64,000 nt of DNA from Listeria monocytogenes. Its GTDB lineage: Bacteria; Bacillota; Bacilli; Lactobacillales; Listeriaceae. The translations under genes were made by a program, and so were the position numbers. Shown in pieces: positions 49,861-60,328 of the stretch. The notes under the pieces are model-generated. The model saw nothing but the letters and a program-made list of their open reading frames with translations, had not been told where the DNA came from and ran no database searches. Within the stretch, counting starts at the first letter, position 1; every line of letters begins with the position of its first letter. The DNA lies in assembly GCF_013282665.1 (NCBI RefSeq), contig NZ_CP054041.1, positions 2,524,001 through 2,588,000 of the forward strand, written 5' to 3'.

Positions 49861-49914
49861 GCCGCTAACCTTATTAAAAGGCTTCTCTTAGGTAATAATA
49901 CCATCATTTAGCGG
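49861..49914 (-). other. Structured element between dnaG and rpoD
   Basis: CCGCTAA (49862-49868) and TTAGCGG (49908-49914) form a closing stem. Inside are two small hairpins, CCTT...AAGG (49869-49881) and GGTA...TACC (49891-49902), giving a three-way-junction-like RNA. The E. coli dnaG-rpoD gap carries an RNase processing site; a similar role is possible (inference). Confidence 0.5.
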
Positions 49915-49923
49915 TTTTAAAAC
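49898..49923 (-). promoter_or_regulatory. Candidate sigma-B-like promoter of rpoD
   Basis: Minus strand GTTTTA (49918-49923), 14 nt, TGGTAT (49898-49903): close to the GTTT-GGGTAT type with one -10 mismatch. It overlaps the structured element. Confidence 0.35.
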
Positions 49924-49924
49924 G

Positions 49925-51808
49925 TTATTCATCCAATTGGCCGCTGTTTAGCTGACGGTTGAGTTGGACAACTTCAAGCATGACACGAATTTCATTTTCT
50001 TTGTCGTTTTCACGACTAAAAGCCGCTAATTCTTGCTCAAGTTCTTTTTTCTTTTGTTCTAATTTATATCGTTTTAGACTTCTAATGTAGTCTTCAAACT
50101 GGGCTTTCCCTTGTTCGTCTGGACTAATAACCATTTCGAGGCTACTGATAAGTCCTTTCATTGTAGCGTCAGGAACACTATCCATAAATTTTGTTGGATC
50201 CGCATCATTACCTTCTGCAAAGTAACCAATTAGATAGGTATAAAGTGCTTTGTAATTATCATGGTAAAACGTAGTGTCGCCAAGAAGTTGCTTAATTAAA
50301 AGAAAATTATCTCGGCTCTCCATCATTGCTTTCATGAGTTGTTGCTCTGAGGTTGTATGGGCAGATAATTTTTGAGTTGGTTGCTCGAAAGAAAACAGCA
50401 TTTCTGCATCTTCTTGAGGCATCATTCCCATAAAAGAATCATCTATTGGTGGTTCATCATAACTAGCCATTTGTCGTGATTTCTGACTATTTTTTAGTGA
50501 TTGTTGTAGCTGTTGTTTTAATGTTTCTATCGTTAATTCAAATTCATCTGCTAGTTGTTTTAAATACAATTCGCGTTCGACGGCTTGATCTAGTTTCGCA
50601 ATTTCGCGTAAACAATCATCAATATAACCAATTTGGTCTGTTTCATTCTGCAAATTGCGTTCTTTACGCAAATAGTGAATTTTGAAAGCAGTCCAAGTCA
50701 TTCGTTGCTGCTTATAGATTTCTTTGAATTTTTCTGCACCACTTACTCGAATAAAATCATCCGGATCTTTTCCTGCTGGCAGTTGCAAAACAAAAACATC
50801 TAAACGATTCCGTTCAACTAGAAGTGTGCCAGCTTTATAGGCTGCTTCAATTCCTGCACGGTCACCGTCATAACAGATAATAGCTCGATTCGTAAGCCGT
50901 TTGATTAAATCTGCATGTTCTTCTGTTAAGCTTGTCCCCATCGAAGCCACTGCGTTTTGAACACCGGCTTCTTCTGCAGAAATAACATCCATAAATCCTT
51001 CCATGAGCGTAATTTCTTCTTGTTTCCTAATAGCCTGTCTTGCTTCTGAAAAATGAAATAAGGTGCGTCTCTTATTGAAAACAGGGGTTTCAGGACTATT
51101 TAAATACTTAGGACCATCGTCGCGATCAAATAACCGACCAGAAAAGGCAATAATTTGTCCACGATCATTTGTAATCGGAAACATGATTCGATTACGAAAA
51201 CGATCCACCATTTTCCCGTCATCACGTTCTGATAAAAGTCCAGCCATGCCAGCCAATTGTAAATCCATGCCACGTTTTTCTAGAAAAGAAGTGATTGTTG
51301 CATGATGATTTGGCGCAAAACCAATTTGAAAAGTGGTCATCATCTGTTCAGACATACCGCGCTCTTTCAAATAAGTTAATGCTGCTGCACCTTCTTCTGT
51401 TTCCATCAGAATATAATGATAAAGCTTGGCAGTAAGTTGGTGCATTTCTACCATTTTTGCTGTTTCAGAAGTTTCTTTTGGTAAACTGCTTGTATCTCGT
51501 TCTTCAGGGAGTTCAATGGCCACATCTAAATGACTCATATCCGCCACTTTTTTTACCGATTCAACAAAAGACAGTCCATCATGTTCCATTAGAAAAGAAA
51601 AAACATTTCCGCCCTTGCCACAGCCAAAACAGTGAAAAATCTGTTTTTCTGGTGATACGGAAAAGGATGGCGTTTTTTCACCGTGAAATGGACATAAGCC
51701 AGAATAATTACGTCCTTGTTTTTTTAACTGAACATAATTACCGATAATATCGACTATATCCGCTTGATTCCGGACTTGATCAATTACTTCTTCAGGAATC
51801 CGCGCCAT
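49925..51808 (-). CDS. dnaG: DNA primase
   Basis: Makes RNA primers for replication. 627 residues. The N-terminal zinc ribbon has CPFHGEKTPSFSVSPEKQ...CFGCG (about 38-62). The TOPRIM core has EGFMDVISA and YDGDRAGIEAA (about 255-320). The C-terminal helicase-binding domain follows a Gln/Lys-rich linker (about 430-627). A TTG at 51820 touches the SD, so the ATG at 51808 is the start. It lies 19 bp after yqxD. Confidence 0.95.
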   Translation of the reverse strand: MARIPEEVIDQVRNQADIVDIIGNYVQLKKQGRNYSGLCPFHGEKTPSFSVSPEKQIFHCFGCGKGGNVFSFLMEHDGLSFVESVKKVADMSHLDVAIELPEERDTSSLPKETSETAKMVEMHQLTAKLYHYILMETEEGAAALTYLKERGMSEQMMTTFQIGFAPNHHATITSFLEKRGMDLQLAGMAGLLSERDDGKMVDRFRNRIMFPITNDRGQIIAFSGRLFDRDDGPKYLNSPETPVFNKRRTLFHFSEARQAIRKQEEITLMEGFMDVISAEEAGVQNAVASMGTSLTEEHADLIKRLTNRAIICYDGDRAGIEAAYKAGTLLVERNRLDVFVLQLPAGKDPDDFIRVSGAEKFKEIYKQQRMTWTAFKIHYLRKERNLQNETDQIGYIDDCLREIAKLDQAVERELYLKQLADEFELTIETLKQQLQQSLKNSQKSRQMASYDEPPIDDSFMGMMPQEDAEMLFSFEQPTQKLSAHTTSEQQLMKAMMESRDNFLLIKQLLGDTTFYHDNYKALYTYLIGYFAEGNDADPTKFMDSVPDATMKGLISSLEMVISPDEQGKAQFEDYIRSLKRYKLEQKKKELEQELAAFSRENDKENEIRVMLEVVQLNRQLNSGQLDE

Positions 51809-51827
51809 TTTGACAGTCAACTCCTAT

Positions 51828-52268
51828 TTACTTATTTTGCAAAAATGTCGTCAATCGGTCTTTAAAAAGAGAACGATCTTGCTCGCTCATTGCTTTTGGA
51901 CCTTTGCTATATTTGCCTTGTTGTCTTTCCTTGGCATGTCTATAGCGAATATCTAACATTAATGACATTTCTTCTTCTCGGTAAAGTTCGCCGCGATTAG
52001 AAAAGACAAACGTGCCCTTTGCAAGTAGAATACTAGCTAGACCAATATCTTGCGTTACGATAATATCGCCTTTTTTTGCTAGATTCATCATTCGCATGTC
52101 CGCTGATTCTTTTCCCGTGTCAACAAAAATCCAATTCTCTCCACCTGTATTGACAGAGTAATGGTTAAACGAGGCGACAAAAGTAACTTCTAATTGAAAT
52201 TCTTCTGCCACTTGTTTTATTTCTGCTTTGACTGGGCAAGCATCTGCATCTACCAAAATTTGTGGCAC
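51828..52268 (-). CDS. UPF0178 family protein YqxD/YaiI
   Basis: 146-residue PIN-like protein of the YaiI/YqxD family (DUF188). The start ILVDADACPVKAEI and VTQDIGLASILLAKG...VFSNRGELY are family hallmarks; PIN-like nucleases use such Asp residues, but activity is unproven. An ATG at 52277 sits directly on the SD AGAGG, so the GTG at 52268 (9 nt) is preferred, three codons shorter. First gene of the dnaG-rpoD operon, as in Bacillus. Confidence 0.88.
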   Translation of the reverse strand: MPQILVDADACPVKAEIKQVAEEFQLEVTFVASFNHYSVNTGGENWIFVDTGKESADMRMMNLAKKGDIIVTQDIGLASILLAKGTFVFSNRGELYREEEMSLMLDIRYRHAKERQQGKYSKGPKAMSEQDRSLFKDRLTTFLQNK

Positions 52269-52300
52269 ACATTCCATCCTCTCTTCAAAATCTATGAAGG

Positions 52301-52337
52301 CATGTTAAAAAACGAGTTTTTCCACCCGTTTTTAAAA
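52301..52337 (-). terminator. Terminator-like hairpin in the leader of yqxD-dnaG-rpoD
   Basis: On the plus strand AAAACGAG (52309-52316) pairs with CCCGTTTT (52325-52332, one G-U). Read in the operon direction the stem ends in six T. It lies between the promoter at 52377-52405 and the first gene, so it could attenuate the operon. Confidence 0.6.
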
Positions 52338-52376
52338 TAATATGCATAGATTTAGCTTTTTTGTAAGCGAAATTAG

Positions 52377-52405
52377 ATTATACGGGAAGATACGCACTTT
52401 TACAA
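52377..52405 (-). promoter_or_regulatory. Promoter of yqxD-dnaG-rpoD
   Basis: Minus strand TTGTAA (52400-52405), 17 nt, TATAAT (52377-52382). Confidence 0.82.
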
Positions 52406-52424
52406 GCAGATTTTCCCGTATAAT
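52377..52424. repeat. 12-bp perfect inverted repeat at the rpoD operon promoter
   Basis: ATTATACGGGAA (52377-52388) and TTCCCGTATAAT (52413-52424) are 24 bp apart. One arm contains the -10 box. It could be an operator, or a hairpin ending yqfL transcripts, but no T run follows. Confidence 0.55.
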
Positions 52425-52457
52425 ATATATATTCGCCACAAAAACTAAAAGTCCTTC

Positions 52458-53282
52458 TTATAATTCTAAATTTTCATCAACAATTTCACCAATATGGATT
52501 AAAATCTCATTTGCAGTCTCTTCAATGGCCTTATTTGTCACATCTAAGACGAAACAATTAAGTTTGCTCGCTAGTTTATTAAAAATCGCTAGTTCCTCAT
52601 CAATGCGTTGATTACTAGCATACGTACCGGCACCCGGAAGTCCAATAGAAATTAATCGTTCTTGTCTGATTTTCGTCAATTTTTGTTTGCTGATTTTCAG
52701 ACCAATAATTTTTTTCGGATCAATTTCAAAAAGTTCATCTGGAATTTGTGCCTCTGGAACGATTGGAATATTAACGATTTTCAACCCTTTTAGAGCTAAA
52801 TACTGAGATAATGGGGTTTTCGATGTTCTAGAAATACCAATCAATACATAATCAGCTTGCAAAATACCTCTAGGATTACGACCATCATCATTTTCAACGG
52901 CAAATTCAATTGCTGCTACTTTATTGAAGTACGCTTCATCCATCGAACGAACGCGCCCTGGTTCAGAAAGTGGCTTGATTTTATACGTTTCCTCTAACTG
53001 GTTTAAAAGCGGGCCAAATAAGTCAATAATTGGCACACCGAAAGCTTGAGCTGTTTTATTTAGCTCTTCCCGAACGCTTTCTAGTACAATCGTATGTACG
53101 ATAATACCATTATTCACGGCCACTAAGTCGACAATTTCTTCAATCATATGAGAAGAATCGACGTGGTGAAAACGATGGATAAATTTCGGTGTCTGACCAA
53201 ATTGACTAAGTGCCGCTCTTGTCACAAGTTCGGCCGTTTCTCCTGTTGAATCGGAAACCACATATACGGCTGGTTGAGTCAT
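52458..53282 (-). CDS. PPDK regulatory-type kinase/phosphorylase (YqfL, DUF299)
   Basis: 274-residue member of the family that phosphorylates and dephosphorylates pyruvate phosphate dikinase or PEP synthase with ADP or Pi. The start [14 protein letters not shown] is the signature, and the nucleotide loop is [16 protein letters not shown] near residue 150. In Bacillus the homologue also modulates the CcpN regulator. ATG at 53282 after GGAGGAAG, 34 bp after glyS. Which kinase it targets in this cell is unknown from the window. Confidence 0.9.
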
Positions 53283-53316
53283 ACATACTTCCTCCTCTTT
53301 GCTCCAATTCTTCCTT

Positions 53317-55383
53317 TTATTTTACATTAATTTCATCCATTTGAGCAAATTCTTTAATGAAGCTTGCAAGTTCGAATAATAGTGCTAGACGGTTGTTTTT
53401 CAACTTATCATTATCACTCATAACAAGCGTATTATCAAAATAAGCATCAATTGTTGTACGTAAATCTGCAAAAGCTTTTAGGCGTTCAATAATAGTTAAA
53501 CCTGCATAATCAAGTTTTAGTTTTTCTAATTTATCAAAGAGTGCTTGTTCGTATTCATTTTCAAATAATGCTGGATCAACTTCCACGCCATCTTCATATT
53601 TTTTAGCAATTTTTACGACACGACTAAGCGCTTCAATTGTTGGACGGAACCATTCAGCCTCTACATGCTCATTTAAAATTTGTGCGCGGTCGATAAGTTG
53701 TGGAATCACATTAGGATCTCCGCCGATAACAGCATCAATAATATCATGGCGAATATGGTGACCTTGTAGAATAACCCGTAGGCGGTTTTTCAAGAACGTT
53801 TGTACTTCTTTCTTAACATCTGCTCCAGGTAATTCAGTAGATCCTTCCGCGCGTTCCATATCAACAATACGGGAAATAACCTCTAGCATTGGGATATCCC
53901 AACCGTTTGCTTGAATAATGCGCATCGCTCCAAAAGCACTACGGCGCAAACCAAATGGGTCAGCAGAACCTGTTGGAACAATGTTCACACAGAAAAATCC
54001 GATAAGCGTTTCTAATTTATCTGCAATCGCAATTAAGGAACCTAAATCAGTTTGTGGTAATTCGCCTTCCGCTGAGTTCGGTAAATAATGCTCGCGAATA
54101 GCAGTTGCAATTGCGGGTTTTTCGCCTTGTAACAGTGCATATTTTTCACCCATTAAACCTTGTAGCTCAGGGAATTCACCAACAATATTTGTTACTAAAT
54201 CAAATTTATAAATATTCGTTAACCGAATAATATCTTGTTTATCTTCTTCTTGCCAATCTAAATAATCAGCAAGCATTAGCGCTACTTTTTGAACGCGTTT
54301 CATTTTTTCTGTTAATGTACCTAATTTTTCGTGGAAAACAATATTTTGAAGTTTAGCAACTGCTTCGTCAATCGTCATTTTTAAATCTTCTTGATAGAAG
54401 AAATCAGCATCTGATAAACGAGCGCGCAACACTTTTTCATTTCCACGAGCGACTGTGTCAAGATTTTCATGGTTTCCATTACGTACAGTAACAAAATGAG
54501 GTAATAGTTCACCTGCTTGGCTAAATACTGGGAAGTAACGTTGATGTTCTTTCATCGTAGTAATCAACACTTCTTCTGGTAGTTCTAAATATTCTTTCTC
54601 GAAATTACCAGATAAAACGGTTGGATATTCGACTAGATTTGTAACTTCTTCTAGTAAGTCATCATCTTCTTTAATTTGCCAATTTTCCATGGATTCTAGT
54701 TCACGTAATTGTTCTACGATAGCTTGTTTACGTTCTTCGGCATTCACAACTACAAATTGTTCTAATAACGCATTCGGATAGTCGCTAGGTTGTTTAATTG
54801 TGGCTGACTTACCTAAGAAACGGTGACCACGCGATGTGTTACTTGTTGATACTCCAGTAATCTCAAATGGAATGATTTCTTCGCCAAACATAGCAATAAG
54901 CCATTTGATTGGGCGAATATATCTTAAATCATTGCTACCCCAGTGCATACTTACTGGGAAAGTCATACTAGTTACTACTTTTTCTAAACTTGGAAGTAAT
55001 TTGCTTGTTTTTTCACCGATTACTTCTTTTTTAATGTAAATATATTCCACGCCTTTAATATCACGGAAAGTAAGATCAGCAGGGTCGACTTTTTGGCTTT
55101 TAGCAAAACCTAATGCCGCTTTTGACCAATTGCCTTCATCGTCTAAAGCAATTTTTTTCGCTGGACCTTTTGCTTCTTCTACACGATTTGCTTGTTCTTC
55201 TGCCATTTCCTCTACAAGAACAGTTAAGCGTCTTGGTGTTGAATAGGTTTTAATTTCGCCAAACTCGATTTTATTTTCAGTTAGCCAGTCCGTTACACGT
55301 TTTTCTAGTTGTAAAACAGAACTAGTAACATATTGTGCGGGCATTTCTTCTAAACCAATTTCTAATAAAAAGTCTTTACTCAT
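53317..55383 (-). CDS. glyS: Glycine-tRNA ligase beta subunit
   Basis: 688-residue beta subunit of the heterotetrameric glycyl-tRNA synthetase; binds tRNA. It starts [17 protein letters not shown]-like and anticodon-binding regions occupy the second half ([18 protein letters not shown]...[12 protein letters not shown]). The ATG at 55383 after GAGGGAGG overlaps the glyQ stop by 8 bp. Translationally coupled to glyQ and T-box controlled. Confidence 0.96.
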
Positions 55384-56266
55384 GACGTTTTCCTCCCTCT
55401 TCTTTGAGTAATGGGAAGCCCAATTTTTCTCGTGATTCATAAAATGTTTTCGCGATGCGTCTTGCTAAGTTTCTAATTCGACCGATATACTGCGCACGTT
55501 CGGTAACCGAAACAACCCCGCGAGCATCTAAAAGGTTAAACGTATGCGAACATTTCAATACGTAATCATATGCTGGGAAAACAAGTCCATCTTGCATTTG
55601 GCGAGTGGCTTCTCTTTCATATGTGTCAAAAAGAGTTAAAAGCATATCTGTATTCGAAGTCTCAAACGCATATGTCGAGTTTTCGAATTCTGCTTGGAAG
55701 AAAATATCGCGGTAACTAATACCTTCTGTCCATTCTAGATCAAATACATTTTCTTTATCTTGAATATAACTTGCTAAACGCTCTACACCGTATGTGATTT
55801 CGGAAGTAACAGGGAAACATTCCAGTCCACCTACTTGTTGGAAATAAGTGAATTGTGTGATTTCCATTCCATCTAACCATACTTCCCAACCAAGACCCGC
55901 GCAACCAAGCGAAGGATTCTCCCAGTTATCCTCTACAAAACGGATATCATGTTCTAGTGGGTTGATGCCTAATTTTTCTAAAGATCCTAAATAAAGCTCT
56001 TGAATATTGTCAGGAGAAGGCTTCATCACTACTTGGAATTGGTGATGTTGGAATAATCTGTTTGGATTTTCACCGTAACGACCATCAGCAGGACGACGCG
56101 ATGGCTCAACGTAACCCGCTTTCCACGGTTCCGGACCAATTGCTTTTAAGAAAGTATACGGGCTCATTGTACCTGCACCTTTTTCCACGTCATACGATTG
56201 CAACATAATACAACCTTGCTCGGACCAATAATCTTGTAATGTTCTAATCATTGTTTGTAAATTCAT
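55376..56266 (-). CDS. glyQ: Glycine-tRNA ligase alpha subunit
   Basis: 296-residue catalytic alpha subunit. Class II motifs are visible in [41 protein letters not shown] and [16 protein letters not shown]. The frame extends 10 codons upstream, but the ATG at 56266 has GGAGGTG at 6 nt and matches the conserved [10 protein letters not shown] start. First gene of glyQ-glyS-yqfL, behind a glycine T-box. Confidence 0.96.
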   Translation of the reverse strand: MNLQTMIRTLQDYWSEQGCIMLQSYDVEKGAGTMSPYTFLKAIGPEPWKAGYVEPSRRPADGRYGENPNRLFQHHQFQVVMKPSPDNIQELYLGSLEKLGINPLEHDIRFVEDNWENPSLGCAGLGWEVWLDGMEITQFTYFQQVGGLECFPVTSEITYGVERLASYIQDKENVFDLEWTEGISYRDIFFQAEFENSTYAFETSNTDMLLTLFDTYEREATRQMQDGLVFPAYDYVLKCSHTFNLLDARGVVSVTERAQYIGRIRNLARRIAKTFYESREKLGFPLLKEEGGKRHE

Positions 56267-56298
56267 TGCTTCCACCTCCAAAAATAATTCAGCCAATA

Positions 56299-56515
56299 TA
56301 AAAACTCTCGTCTCTATATGCTGATTTAAAGCATATAGGGACGAGAGTTAGCTCGCGGTTCCACCCTATTTGGAATTAAACAATTCCCACCTTGATTTCG
56401 CTGTACTCCAGAATGCCTTCACAAAAAGTTAAATATTCGGCTCCCACCAAACCCGAACTCGCTAAAAATAGAGCTTTTTGTTACTATTTTCCTTCAACGC
56501 ACCTATTAGTTGATA
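56299..56515 (-). promoter_or_regulatory. Glycine T-box riboswitch with terminator
   Basis: The T-box sequence AGGGTGGAACCGCG is at 56354-56367 (minus strand). The specifier loop carries GGC, a glycine codon, at 56415-56417. A 19-bp near-perfect terminator stem (56303-56321 with 56331-56349) ends in T residues. Uncharged tRNA-Gly should favour antitermination. Confidence 0.95.
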
Positions 56516-56521
56516 TATTAA

Positions 56522-56550
56522 AAGATACTGTATTTTTACTAAAAAGTCAA
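56522..56550 (-). promoter_or_regulatory. glyQ promoter
   Basis: Minus strand TTGACT (56545-56550), 17 nt, TATCTT (56522-56527); its -35 overlaps the recO stop. Confidence 0.75.
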
Positions 56551-57314
56551 TCGTCGCTATCTTTTTTTAACATATTTTCCCATTTGTCCATTTCTCGTAT
56601 AAATTTCCTACTTTTTAAATACAAACCAGAATATTCATCGTAGTAAGTATCAATTGCTTTTTGAAGCCAGTCTTTTGTTTCTTGCTTCACATCAATGTTG
56701 CCAAGCCTATCCAATTGAAAAATGAAAAACAGGCGTAAAAGTTTTACGACATTTTCCGGCAAATGCATTCTGTACCGATCTTTCTCAAAACAGCGATGAC
56801 AAATAATACCATTACTGCTTGTCGAAAAATCAAAATGTCCGGTTGTTTCGCCGCAAATGGCGCATTTATCCATCGTTGGATAAAGACCAAGCACAGGTAA
56901 CATTTTCATTTCATATATTTGAGTAAGGATTTGCGGATCATATCCCTCATCGATATCTCGCAAAACTTGAAAAGTTAATTCGTATAGATATGGATTCGGT
57001 TGACGTTCTTCTGTGGCTTTATCCAACAATTCGCAAACATAGGTCGCATAAGCAGTCATAAAAATATCCTGCTGAATAGAGGAGAATGTTTCTATTACTT
57101 CTCCTTGTTGAAGTGTGCCGAGTCCATTACCGCCGAAGAAAGTAAAATAGCCATTCGTAAATAGTTGTGTTACTGCAGCCAATCTACTTTTCGTTTTTTT
57201 TGCCCCGCGAGCTACCACACCAATTTTTCCGAATTCACGTGTATACATTCGAACAATTTTATCTGATTCACGGTAACTCGTTTGTCGTATCACGATTCCT
57301 TCGCATTTCTCCAT
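56547..57314 (-). CDS. recO: DNA repair protein RecO
   Basis: 255-residue recombination mediator that loads RecA with RecR. An N-terminal OB fold (about 1-80; CEGIVIRQTSYRESDKIV) is followed by a helical domain with four zinc cysteines (CAICGETTG...CHRC, about 150-178). ATG at 57314 after GGGAGGAG. It has its own extended -10 and no obvious terminator before the glyQ promoter. Confidence 0.94.
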   Translation of the reverse strand: MEKCEGIVIRQTSYRESDKIVRMYTREFGKIGVVARGAKKTKSRLAAVTQLFTNGYFTFFGGNGLGTLQQGEVIETFSSIQQDIFMTAYATYVCELLDKATEERQPNPYLYELTFQVLRDIDEGYDPQILTQIYEMKMLPVLGLYPTMDKCAICGETTGHFDFSTSSNGIICHRCFEKDRYRMHLPENVVKLLRLFFIFQLDRLGNIDVKQETKDWLQKAIDTYYDEYSGLYLKSRKFIREMDKWENMLKKDSDD

Positions 57315-57343
57315 GTGGCACTCCTCCCTTTTTTACATGTCTT

Positions 57344-57352
57344 ATTATAACA
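57344..57352 (-). promoter_or_regulatory. Extended -10 promoter of recO
   Basis: Minus strand TGT-TATAAT; weak -35. Confidence 0.55.
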
Positions 57353-57451
57353 TTTTCTTAATGATTATGTCTTTTTATATTTTTGGCTATCTTTCCTTGC
57401 GTCGCTATTGTAAAATAGAGAAAAAGGTAAGTCAGAAAGGATTTTTTTACT

Positions 57452-58084
57452 ATGGATATGTTACTTATATTACTAACAAGCTTATTTACACTCACATTCA
57501 TAGGTGTTATTGTGGGAATTATTTTTCTTATTGTAAGAAAAGAGAAATGGGTAGGGATTATTGTTGCTGGATTATCAATGGGAATTGGTTTTTTAGTATT
57601 AATAATTGGGCTCAATGTAACAACAATTAAATTGTTTGAAGGAATGAATAATCCCTTCTCTAGTTATAACTATGAAGCAGATTATAATTATAAAACAAGT
57701 GATGATTATGATGACGAGTATGACGAAAATTATTATGATGATTACACGGATGTACACTACGGAGAACCTGTTGAGATAGAAAATGATAGTACGGTTACCA
57801 TTTATAAACCTGAGCTTTCCCAAAAGAAGGAAGGCTATGACATTTATAAAGTGAAAGTAAAGTATGTCAATACTAGCTCTGACTCAATCACATTCTACTC
57901 CGAAGATGTTTCGCTTTATGATAGTGCGGATGATGATTATGGTCGACAAATTATCAATGATGCTTTCTCAGGAGAGATTCAACCCGGTGAAACAAAAGAA
58001 TTAACACTTTACTATGAAGTGTATAACCTGGGACCATATGATGTAGAGTACGACAACTATAACTGGACTACAATAGAAGAATAA
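57452..58084 (+). CDS. Membrane-anchored protein with acidic linker and extracytoplasmic domain
   Basis: 210 residues. Two N-terminal helices (about 3-27 and 35-55) precede a striking Asp/Glu/Tyr-rich linker (about 68-105, with DDYDDEYDENYYDDYTD) and a DUF4352/DUF5067-like beta domain (about 105-205: YKVKVKYVNTSSDSITFYSED, GEIQPGETKELTLYYEV). No function known. Same architecture as the gene at 25727. ATG at 57452 after AGAAAGGA. It stands alone between recO and era with a strong terminator. Confidence 0.75.
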   Translation: MDMLLILLTSLFTLTFIGVIVGIIFLIVRKEKWVGIIVAGLSMGIGFLVLIIGLNVTTIKLFEGMNNPFSSYNYEADYNYKTSDDYDDEYDENYYDDYTDVHYGEPVEIENDSTVTIYKPELSQKKEGYDIYKVKVKYVNTSSDSITFYSEDVSLYDSADDDYGRQIINDAFSGEIQPGETKELTLYYEVYNLGPYDVEYDNYNWTTIEE

Positions 58085-58086
58085 GT

Positions 58087-58131
58087 AAAAGCATCTGACG
58101 CGCAATCGAAATTGTGCGTCAGATGCTTTTT

Positions 58132-58133
<2 letters not shown>
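58087..58133. terminator. Bidirectional 20-bp-stem terminator, membrane protein / era
   Basis: 58087-58106 pairs with 58111-58130 (one G-U) around a CGAA loop, with A and T runs for both directions. Confidence 0.94.
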
Positions 58134-59429
<1,296 letters not shown>

Positions 59430-59453
59430 TTACCAAGTCACAATCCCTTCTTT

Positions 59454-59843
59454 TTATAAAAACATCTGGCAAAAGTATGGTATGAATATAATTAGGCCAA
59501 TAAAGCTTGCTACAATTGCTGCTAAAAGTACCGCTCCAGCAGCTACATCCTTCGCTTTTTTCGCCTCATCAATGTATTGCTCTGTCGCCACATCTACCGC
59601 TCGTTCAATCGCCGTGTTTACCATCTCTAGCGTTAACACACCAAAAATAGAAAGGATTAATAAAATCCATTCAGATTTAGTTACATGAAAGAAAAAGCCA
59701 CAGATGACAACAGCAAGTGCTGCAAAAGTATGAAATCGCATATTACGTTCTTCTAAAAAAGCAGTTTTTAGTCCAGTAAAAGCATGATGAAAAGATTCTG
59801 CGTAATTTTTACTACGTTTGTATTTTCTATCTTTCAAGTCCAT
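59454..59843 (-). CDS. dgkA: Undecaprenol / diacylglycerol kinase family protein
   Basis: 129-residue, three-helix membrane kinase; Gram-positive members phosphorylate undecaprenol for cell-wall lipid carrier recycling. The catalytic signature is [13 protein letters not shown], with [21 protein letters not shown] at the N-terminus. The ATG at 59843 lies 17 bp inside ybeY with a weak SD; starts further up lie deep in ybeY and are rejected. Confidence 0.92.
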   Translation of the reverse strand: MDLKDRKYKRSKNYAESFHHAFTGLKTAFLEERNMRFHTFAALAVVICGFFFHVTKSEWILLILSIFGVLTLEMVNTAIERAVDVATEQYIDEAKKAKDVAAGAVLLAAIVASFIGLIIFIPYFCQMFL

Positions 59844-60312
59844 AAGCATCCAACACTTCTTTTTGTAAGCCAAACATGACTTTCTCTTCGTCCGGCTCCA
59901 TATGATCATACCCCAGCAAGTGCAGCAATCCATGAACTGCTAAGAAACCTAATTCTCTTGCTTTTGTATGTCCGTAATCTTTGGCTTGCTCTTCTGCTTT
60001 TTCAGTCGAAATAATAATATCACCAAGCATGCGAGGCGTTTCTAAATCAAATTCGCCCCAATCTATTTCCGTTTCCCCGTCACCCATTTCTTCTAGTGCG
60101 AACGAAATAACATCTGTCGCTTGATCTTTGTCACGATATTCACGGTTAATCTCACGAATGCCTTCGTTCGTTGTAAAAGTAAGTGAGAGCTCTGTGCCTT
60201 GTTCGATTTTTAAATATTCCGCAGCAAATTGTAAAATATTTTCAACTAGCTGTTTATCTTCTTCAGGTAATTTCTTAGTTTCATCTAATAAATCAATTTC
60301 TAAGACCGTCAT
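59827..60312 (-). CDS. ybeY: Endoribonuclease YbeY
   Basis: 161-residue zinc-dependent rRNA maturation RNase. The metal motif HGxLHLxGYDH is intact ([16 protein letters not shown], about 123-138), and [15 protein letters not shown] precedes it. The frame extends 21 codons upstream, but the ATG at 60312 behind GGAGGGG is best. It starts 16 bp after pgpH. Confidence 0.95.
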   Translation of the reverse strand: MTVLEIDLLDETKKLPEEDKQLVENILQFAAEYLKIEQGTELSLTFTTNEGIREINREYRDKDQATDVISFALEEMGDGETEIDWGEFDLETPRMLGDIIISTEKAEEQAKDYGHTKARELGFLAVHGLLHLLGYDHMEPDEEKVMFGLQKEVLDAYGLER

Positions 60313-60328
60313 CTTTTCCCCTCCTATT

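Noticed and set aside
55384-55440. Upstream extension of glyS inside glyQ
   Set aside because: The ATG at 55383 has a strong SD and the conserved protein start; the extension reads through glyQ coding sequence.
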